Assembly (NCBI GenBank): GCA_036320915.1
Contig: JAXBDG010000018.1
Location: 1,230,297-1,294,296 of the forward strand
Direction of reading: 5' to 3'
DNA: 64,000 nt
Origin: Linnemannia elongata
Taxonomy: Eukaryota; Mortierellomycota; Mortierellomycetes; Mortierellales; Mortierellaceae
Under the pieces are notes generated by a model, which was not told where the DNA came from, searched no databases, and saw only the letters and a list, made by a program, of their open reading frames with translations. Below, piece after piece: positions 58,451 to 64,000 of the stretch (positions are counted from its first letter, which is position 1; every line of letters starts with the position of its first letter). The position numbers and the translations under genes are program-made.

Positions 58451-58621
58451 TCGGCCGTTCTGAAACTTCAACCACACTTTACACCTTGATTTAACCAGCG
58501 TGAACAAATGTAAACATGTTGGAACTCTTTCGTTACCATTTGTTTTTCCATTACAATTGGACATTACCGTCTATTATGGATGTGTACGTTTTATTCCTGC
58601 AGTCTTTTTAAAATCTACAAC
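58451..58621. repeat. 171-bp subtelomeric block, direct copy at 62,777-62,947
   Basis: The block beginning TCGGCCGTTCTGAAAC and ending CTTTTTAAAATCTACAAC occurs in the same orientation at 62,777-62,947 with scattered mismatches. It marks the outer side of the intact element on the left and lies inside the rearranged right arm. Confidence 0.8.
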
Positions 58622-59115
58622 GGCAATCGTCCACATCCCTAATACATGAGGAAGCACCATAGGAGTGGGCGATCGTGTATAATTTCTGGCAACTTTTAAA
58701 AACCATGGATACAGGAGGCAGAGGATTTGTATAGATGGTAGTGGTGGGTAAGAGGAGGTGGATAATAAGGGTGGTGGTGCAAAGGAGAGGCAAATGGTGG
58801 TTTGGGGGGGGAGTCATCCGGGTCCAGTATAGAGGGGCTTTGCATGATGTGGGAGAGGATGCTGCATAGGTGAGCTTATGTTTTAAAAAGTAGGTACCGG
58901 GGATGGATGAGTCCAGGATAGAGGGGAGCGTACAGTAGATCTGGGCAAAAGAAGTAGGCTCTGGGAGGTTGTGCTGCATGAAAGACCTCGAGGGGGGGGT
59001 TGTAGCTTTACTCTGGCTGATGCCCTCAACCCCCCTTTGGTGTTATCAATTGCCGATGACCTACGGTATATGCGTGATGTACAGGTAGGGAATGACAAAT
59101 GCGGTATGGTAGACC
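58613..59115. repeat. Left long inverted repeat of the subtelomeric DDE/Rep-like element
   Basis: Read on the complement, this segment matches 62,444-62,749 (about 58,808-59,115) and then 63,128-63,310 (about 58,621-58,806). TTTTAAAA-type motifs sit at about 58,605, 58,696 and 58,878. On the right side the same sequence is split by about 380 bp of inserted DNA. Confidence 0.8.
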
Positions 59116-59143
59116 AGGTAATTACAGGATATAAAACACAAAT

Positions 59144-60352
59144 ATGTCAAGCGGCAACGTTCCCGAAAAACTGCAGGGTTTGTTCAGGTCGATTATCCAG
59201 GAGGAGTGGACCTTTTTGGATGATCCTTGGCCAATGTACCCAAAAACTCGTAGGGCAAACCGGTCTGAGTTCAAGGTCATCAAGGGTATGCAACACATGA
59301 AATTAGCGGTCATGTCCAAGCTGGGGGCTGTTGCGGTATACTTCTTCCTGACGGTCCTGTGGAATAAAGTATACTTCCCCGGTCCGTATAAGGCACTTGA
59401 AAAGGGTATTGCCTTCTTATACTTTTTTGTCTCTGGAGAATCCATGGAGTCCATGTCGGTGTTCATGCCCCGGTCATCCTTCTACGAGATCTTTCGCACC
59501 TTCTTCAAGGAGGAAAGGAGCCTGTTCAACAAGGAAATGGCAAGGTGCTTCTCAACCATGTTTTCCACCCCGGAGATACGCATGCGATCGGCCAGATGGA
59601 GTAACCCAAAGATGTTCAAGCATGTAACACTGCTGCTGGATGGCCATGACACACGGGCAACCTACGGGGAGTTAAAGTCGGAGATGTACAGCTTTAAGTT
59701 CAGGAAGTCAGGCCTCCGCACACAAGTATGCATAGACGTCAACAACATGGTGGTCTTTGTGTCCAAGTCCGAGTCATGTAAGAAACACAACGATGGTACC
59801 ATGCTGGTTGACATGGGTGTGGCCAAAAGGATTCATGAGGTGGACTGCATTGGCCTTGATGGTGGATACCCACTGCATATACCCAAGCTCCTGGAGAAAG
59901 AGGACACCCTGGATATTCGCAACTTTTGTTTTCCCATACGTAAGCGCAATGGAAAGCCCTTGGATGAGGATGAGGCTACCTTTAATACGATGTTCGGAGG
60001 ATTCAGGTCTATGGTTGAAAATACCTTTGGTGAGCTCGGATCCACCTTTGCCAAGTTCAACCATAAAGACGCCATCCGTACCACCGACAAGAGGGAGGTT
60101 AACATGATGTTGCGGTTGTGCTTTCTGCTGCTAAATGTACGTAATATGTCCAACAACCTCAGCCTGGATATACTACCCCACCATATGGAATGGATAGAGG
60201 ATGGATTCGACTATCCAACCACCAATAAGCCTGTCCTGCAGAACTCCGAAGTAGAGACTGTCCAAAATAGGCTACAGAATGGATCTGAACTACAGGAACT
60301 CCAGAACGCGTTCTTGGGAATGGACATGTCGGAGGATGACGAGGAACTGTAG
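59144..60352 (+). CDS. DDE transposase, DDE_Tnp_4/Harbinger-like, 402 aa
   Basis: A single intronless frame starts MSSGNVPEKLQGLFRS. The catalytic region has LLLDGHDTRATYGE (D166), DCIGLDGGYP (D239) and SMVENTFGELGS (E292), the D-D-E spacing and the 'xGDxGYP ... VExxFGxL' pattern of the DDE_Tnp_4 family used by PIF/Harbinger transposases. An FxIRKRNGKPLDEDEATFN segment precedes the Glu, and the C-terminus is acidic. It should cut and join the element ends. PIF/Harbinger elements usually carry a second, DNA-binding protein; here the partners may be the two minus-strand genes. The 3' end converges on the Rep-like gene with 52 bp between stops, which include TTTTTAAAAA. It looks intact. Confidence 0.82.
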   Translation: MSSGNVPEKLQGLFRSIIQEEWTFLDDPWPMYPKTRRANRSEFKVIKGMQHMKLAVMSKLGAVAVYFFLTVLWNKVYFPGPYKALEKGIAFLYFFVSGESMESMSVFMPRSSFYEIFRTFFKEERSLFNKEMARCFSTMFSTPEIRMRSARWSNPKMFKHVTLLLDGHDTRATYGELKSEMYSFKFRKSGLRTQVCIDVNNMVVFVSKSESCKKHNDGTMLVDMGVAKRIHEVDCIGLDGGYPLHIPKLLEKEDTLDIRNFCFPIRKRNGKPLDEDEATFNTMFGGFRSMVENTFGELGSTFAKFNHKDAIRTTDKREVNMMLRLCFLLLNVRNMSNNLSLDILPHHMEWIEDGFDYPTTNKPVLQNSEVETVQNRLQNGSELQELQNAFLGMDMSEDDEEL

Positions 60353-60404
60353 GGCCTGATTTTTGTGGCAGCATGTACCAAGTTTTTAAAAACCTTACCT
60401 TACG

Positions 60405-62102
60405 TTACTCCTGGACCAGCTTACACTTCATGTCGTTCGTGCCTTTGGAGCGGACTATGCGTTCTGCAAGGAAGGTCATCTTTGGCACATGGTGGATTCT
60501 TACTTGGCCATTCGTTCCCCTATATTTTCTCCGCCACGTTTCCCACAGGTTACAGAGGGACTTACCGGCTCTAACTCTGGTACCACAGTCCATAATTATA
60601 TGCCAGTACAAAGTCCCGCGAAACTTCTTTAAGCCTGCTGCAGCAATGGTATATATGCGACCTGGCTCAAGCACATTGTAGCCGGTTCCAAAGGCGGATG
60701 AATGTATACTCTGCATATGCTTAACATACTGCCCATCATCGGATCTGCGCTCCACAAGGACAGCTAACGGTGCACTCTCCTTGTGGTGTCGCCTCTTTGG
60801 CCATCCAATGCGGATGTTGTCCACAGATACAATACCCATGTCGGCAAACTTATATACTTCGCGGTCGAACAGTGCGTATGAGGGGAACATACCCTTGGAA
60901 CCACCTGGTACCAATGTTTTGGCCTTGCAGCCTGGCTCTCTCTCATACATCTTCTCCTTGGTGACCTCCACTGTACCATTCTCGCTAACTTTGGCCTCCA
61001 CATAGTAGATGGGACGGTCGTTGAACGAGTAGTTGGCAACCAGGTGCATGGCAAGCGGTGCTGAAACTTTGGACCACATATAACCGTACTTCTTGCGGGT
61101 TGTAGAGTTCCACCAGTGGCAGTATGCAAAGACCTTGCTTCCAGGGATATACACCGCGACCATGGCCTTTATAAGCTCAGCACGTTCTATCCAGTGCTGT
61201 TCATAGCTGTAGTCAAACGTGGTGCAGCCGTCCAAAAGCCTACGCGCATCATCCATCCTATCTTGGTATACCGCCAAAGGGTGCAGCCTTGAGCCATAAA
61301 AGGTTAGCTCCAGCCGTGAAAGGCCATGATCCCTATGGCGCAATAGAGTCCTGGTGAACTTCTCATCTGGATTGGCAACTATATCCTCCATCCTTGAACC
61401 GAGACTCTTTCGCACATCCGCGCTTTCGAGCATCTGGACCAGCTTGTTATAGACCTTGCACCTGATATTTTGGGCATTGTCTGCAGATGCAAACCAGGTC
61501 ACACAGTGGTCACCCACCCGTCCGCGATCGTTGACTATCGTTGAAATACCCTTAGCCTTCAAGTGCCTCTCCAAATAGGTCCGAGTTGATACATACCTGC
61601 AGTCATGGGTCATGTCGATGTCATGCAGGACAAGGTACCGCTTCCGAAGGATAGGCAGGATGGCAGCCATGGCCATTACCACCTTTTTGGCACGGCAGTG
61701 GTATAGAGACACCTTGATAGAGACAAATCCGGCAGAGTATGGTCCATTGCTGTGCTCTTGTGCATGTGCGGTTTGGATGTCAGCAGGGATATACTCTTCG
61801 TCCAACAGAGTGCCACTATGCAGCGACTTGATGGAATCGTAAGGTAGATCCGCCTTGCCAAATGCCTCACGTAAGTCAGCCATATATTTGCCAATGGACT
61901 TGCCCTTGACCTTTTCATCGGCATAGTTGACCGGAGCCCAAAAGACCATACTGTCACAGAACATCTTGGAGAACCGTGTGAACCCCTTGCGTTTGGTACC
62001 TCCAAGACGACCAAGGGGATGTACACATTTGCCAACGTCGGCAAGGTTGTGCGTGTACTTATTGAGGATCTCGTTGATGATAGCTTCCTTTGACCGTGAC
62101 AT
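60405..62102 (-). CDS. 565-aa element protein with replication-initiator-like motifs
   Basis: An intact, intronless frame starts MSRSKEAIINEILNKYTHNL and ends KCKLVQE. No family is certain. Visible features are a conserved N-terminal region shared with two degenerate copies in this window, the stretch VLHDIDMTHDCRY (158-170), IRCKVYNKLVQ (213-223) and LSRLELTFYG (261-270). A YNK/YDK motif followed by an R-x-E motif is typical of Rep_trans and phage/plasmid rolling-circle initiators, so a DNA-replication or DNA-binding role is possible. This is inference from short motifs. The start lies 34 bp from the stop of the 93-aa gene, with CTTTTTAAAAAC between, suggesting a two-gene unit. The absence of introns contrasts with the host genes. 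Confidence 0.6.
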   Translation of the reverse strand: MSRSKEAIINEILNKYTHNLADVGKCVHPLGRLGGTKRKGFTRFSKMFCDSMVFWAPVNYADEKVKGKSIGKYMADLREAFGKADLPYDSIKSLHSGTLLDEEYIPADIQTAHAQEHSNGPYSAGFVSIKVSLYHCRAKKVVMAMAAILPILRKRYLVLHDIDMTHDCRYVSTRTYLERHLKAKGISTIVNDRGRVGDHCVTWFASADNAQNIRCKVYNKLVQMLESADVRKSLGSRMEDIVANPDEKFTRTLLRHRDHGLSRLELTFYGSRLHPLAVYQDRMDDARRLLDGCTTFDYSYEQHWIERAELIKAMVAVYIPGSKVFAYCHWWNSTTRKKYGYMWSKVSAPLAMHLVANYSFNDRPIYYVEAKVSENGTVEVTKEKMYEREPGCKAKTLVPGGSKGMFPSYALFDREVYKFADMGIVSVDNIRIGWPKRRHHKESAPLAVLVERRSDDGQYVKHMQSIHSSAFGTGYNVLEPGRIYTIAAAGLKKFRGTLYWHIIMDCGTRVRAGKSLCNLWETWRRKYRGTNGQVRIHHVPKMTFLAERIVRSKGTNDMKCKLVQE

Positions 62103-62136
62103 GTTGTTAATAGATTCTTGCTTTTTAAAAACTCTC

Positions 62137-62418
62137 TTAGGTGGCCTTCAACTCAGTGCGCATAAGGTACTCACCAGCAGCTTCGTTGGTCAACAGTCCT
62201 TTCTCAGAGAGTTCACGTCGGATACCCTTGTATACCTTTTCCAACATCGAGTAGATAGTATGTGGACACCAGGTTTCACCAAAGTCAGGAGATTTAGCGC
62301 GGTGAATATCCACGAATGCATCAAGGTACACATACATACAGGTCTCTAAGCGATGGTCCGTAATAAATTCAGCGACGACATCCTGTTGCAAAGATTTATG
62401 TGTAAGCGGAATAGGCAT
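62137..62418 (-). CDS. Small conserved subtelomeric protein, copy C, 93 aa
   Basis: The frame starts MPIPLTHKSLQQDVVAEFI at the ATG aligned with its paralogues and ends TELKAT. It shares QQDVV, LETCMYVYL, a central helix and LLTNEAAGEYLMR with copies at 58,036 and 50,841. All three copies lie immediately upstream of the Rep-like gene or its remains, so the pair is an inherited unit. No known domain; it is basic and helical, possibly DNA-binding. Confidence 0.65.
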   Translation of the reverse strand: MPIPLTHKSLQQDVVAEFITDHRLETCMYVYLDAFVDIHRAKSPDFGETWCPHTIYSMLEKVYKGIRRELSEKGLLTNEAAGEYLMRTELKAT

Positions 62419-62443
62419 TGTTGTTTTCTTTGGGGCACCTTGT

Positions 62444-62749
62444 CTACCATACCGCCGATTTGTCATTCGTTACCTTTACATCATGCATATACCGTAGGTC
62501 ATCGGCAATGGATAACACCAAAGGGGGGTTGAGGGCATCAGCCAGAGTAAAGCTACAACCCCCCCTTCGAGGTCTTTCATGCAGCACAACCTCCCAGAGC
62601 CTACTTCTTTTACCTAGAACTACTGTACGCTCCCCTCTATCCTAAACTCATCCATCCCCGGTACCTACTTTTTAAAACATATGGTAATCTATGCAGCATA
62701 CTCTCACACACCTTGAAGCGCCTATCTATACTAGTCCCGGATGACTCCC
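62444..62749. repeat. Right inverted repeat of the subtelomeric element, inner part
   Basis: Inverted match to about 58,808-59,115, including the long C/G runs around 62,522-62,572. It ends with an 82-bp segment duplicated downstream. Confidence 0.8.
62668..62749. repeat. 82-bp direct repeat, copy 1
   Basis: Starts CTTTTTAAAACATATGG and ends CGGATGACTCCC. The same 82 bp recurs at 63,311-63,392 without visible mismatch. Confidence 0.9.
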
Positions 62750-62776
62750 ATACATGTAGGTGGGGGGTGTACCCCC

Positions 62777-62947
62777 TCGGCCGTTCTGAAACTACACCCC
62801 CCCTTTACGCCTTGATTTAACTAGCGTGAACAAATGTAAACATATCAGCACTCTTTCGTTACCATTTCTTTTTCCATTACAACTGGACATTATGGTCTAT
62901 TATGGATGTCTACCTTTTATTCCTACAGTCTTTTTAAAATCTACAAC
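62777..62947. repeat. 171-bp subtelomeric block, second copy
   Basis: Same-orientation copy of 58,451-58,621, here embedded within the interrupted right inverted repeat. Confidence 0.8.
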
Positions 62948-63127
62948 CCTTTGTATCACCACCAGTTCATACAACATCTGTGGATATTTAATGGGTTATA
63001 CGACCATTTGGACCCTGGACGATTCCCCATGTATTAGGGATGTGGACGATTGCCTAGGTGGGGGGTTATAGGTGGAATCTCTCAAGGGGGGTATGCGCCC
63101 TCGGCCAGTGGAAAACTACACCCCCCC

Positions 63128-63310
63128 CCAAACCTCCATTGGCCTCTCCTTTACACCACCACCCATATTATCCACCTCCTCTTACCCACCACTACCATCT
63201 ATACAAATCCTCTGCCTCCTGTATCCATGGTTTTTAAAAGTTGCCTGATATTATACACGATCGACCACTCCTATGGTGCTTCCTCATGTATTAGGGATGT
63301 GGACGATTGC
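63128..63310. repeat. Right inverted repeat of the subtelomeric element, outer part
   Basis: Inverted match to about 58,621-58,806. Its end, containing GGGATGTGGACGATTGCC, also occurs at about 63,028-63,055. Confidence 0.75.
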
Positions 63311-63392
63311 CTTTTTAAAACATATGGTAATCTATGCAGCATACTCTCACACACCTTGAAGCGCCTATCTATACTAGTCCCGGATGACTCCC
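63311..63392. repeat. 82-bp direct repeat, copy 2
   Basis: Second copy of 62,668-62,749, lying between the outer inverted repeat and the telomere. Confidence 0.9.
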
Positions 63393-63507
63393 TAACCGTG
63401 TCAATATTAGGAAATAAATAATTTGTCGCATTTTACTTGCTGAAAATGGAACTGACTTTGCAGCAAATATTATAAGAGCTCTTCCAAAGATGAGACGCAT
63501 GAAGTTT

Positions 63508-64000
63508 TTCGGGTTTTCGGGTTGTTTCGGGTTTTTTTAGGGTTTTTTAGGGTTTTTTAGGGTTTTTTAGGGTTTTTTAGGGTTTTTTAGGGTTTTTTAG
63601 GGTTTTTTAGGGTTTTTTAGGGTTTTTTAGGGTTTTTTAGGGTTTTTTAGGGTTTTTTAGGGTTTTTTTAGGGTTTTTTTAGGGTTTTTTAGGGTTTTTT
63701 AGGGTTTTTTAGGGTTTTTTAGGGTTTTTTAGGGTTTTTTAGGGTTTTTTAGGGTTTTTTAGGGTTTTTTAGGGTTTTTTAGGGTTTTTTAGGGTTTTTT
63801 AGGGTTTTTTAGGGTTTTTTAGGGTTTTTTAGGGTTTTTTAGGGTTTTTTAGGGTTTTTTAGGGTTTTTTAGGGTTTTTTAGGGTTTTTTAGGGTTTTTT
63901 AGGGTTTTTTAGGGTTTTTTAGGGTTTTTTAGGGTTTTTTAGGGTTTTTTAGGGTTTTTTAGGGTTTTTTAGGGTTTTTTTAGGGTTTTTTTTAGGGTTT
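63508..64000 (+). repeat. Telomere, (TTTTTTAGGG)n
   Basis: After a short degenerate lead-in with TTTCGGG variants (about 63,506-63,530), the sequence is a near-perfect tandem of the 10-bp unit TTTTTTAGGG to the window end, about 47 copies, with occasional T7 or T8 units. The G-rich strand runs 5' to 3' toward the edge, the polarity expected of a right-hand chromosome end. The unit is T6AG3, not the TTAGGG usual in fungi. Confidence 0.95.

Noticed and set aside
63508..64000. CRISPR-like or satellite interpretation of the terminal repeat
   Set aside because: A 10-bp head-to-tail unit without spacers, with G-rich strand polarity toward the edge, is a telomere.

Overview
The window reads as the end of a fungal chromosome, most likely an early-diverging Mucoromycota of the Mortierella group. 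That placement is an inference. It rests on intron-rich genes with short GT-AG introns and CTRAC-like branch sites, glutamine- and asparagine-rich regulators, a two-domain soluble adenylyl cyclase, a kinase-ankyrin fusion and a Fanzor gene. The right edge is a telomere made of an unusual 10-bp unit, TTTTTTAGGG.

Bases 1-42,250 are an ordinary gene-dense arm. In order they hold: the end of an unrecognised gene (-), a TM9SF/EMP70 nonaspanin (-), a 1,777-residue soluble adenylyl cyclase (-), fibrillarin NOP1 (+), an ABCC/MRP transporter (-), mitochondrial pyruvate carrier MPC1 (+), a small serine-rich protein (+), a long coiled-coil protein (+), a protein kinase with ankyrin repeats (-), an LDB1/PtaB-like LIM-domain-binding co-regulator (-) and a probable mitochondrial RNase II-family exoribonuclease (+). 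For every one of these except the first, the exons join in frame from start to stop. MPC1 needs microexons of 4 and 16 nt. The cyclase uses a GC-AG first intron.

Bases 43,150-56,300 are a transposon island. A 570-bp near-perfect palindrome with a 9-bp target duplication (MULE/foldback-like) sits just upstream of a multi-exon gene whose C-terminus has the RuvC and zinc-ribbon signature of Fanzor, the eukaryotic TnpB relative and RNA-guided nuclease family. One of its introns has an AT donor where GT is expected. Next comes a complete 5,040-bp hAT element with an 8-bp target duplication, long inverted repeats and a decayed transposase. It is inserted into an already degenerate copy of a subtelomeric gene pair.

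Bases 56,300-63,480 are subtelomeric. They carry a truncated copy and an apparently intact copy of an intronless element. The intact copy encodes a DDE (Harbinger/DDE_Tnp_4-like) transposase on +, and on - a 93-residue conserved protein followed by a 565-residue protein with faint replication-initiator-like motifs. It is bounded by long, partly rearranged inverted repeats with recurrent TTTTTAAAA motifs. Roughly 480 bp of telomere repeat follows.

The strongest candidates for something new are the Fanzor locus with its possible guide-RNA/element end, the subtelomeric Rep-like plus DDE element, and the T6AG3 telomere. No tRNA, rRNA or CRISPR array was seen.
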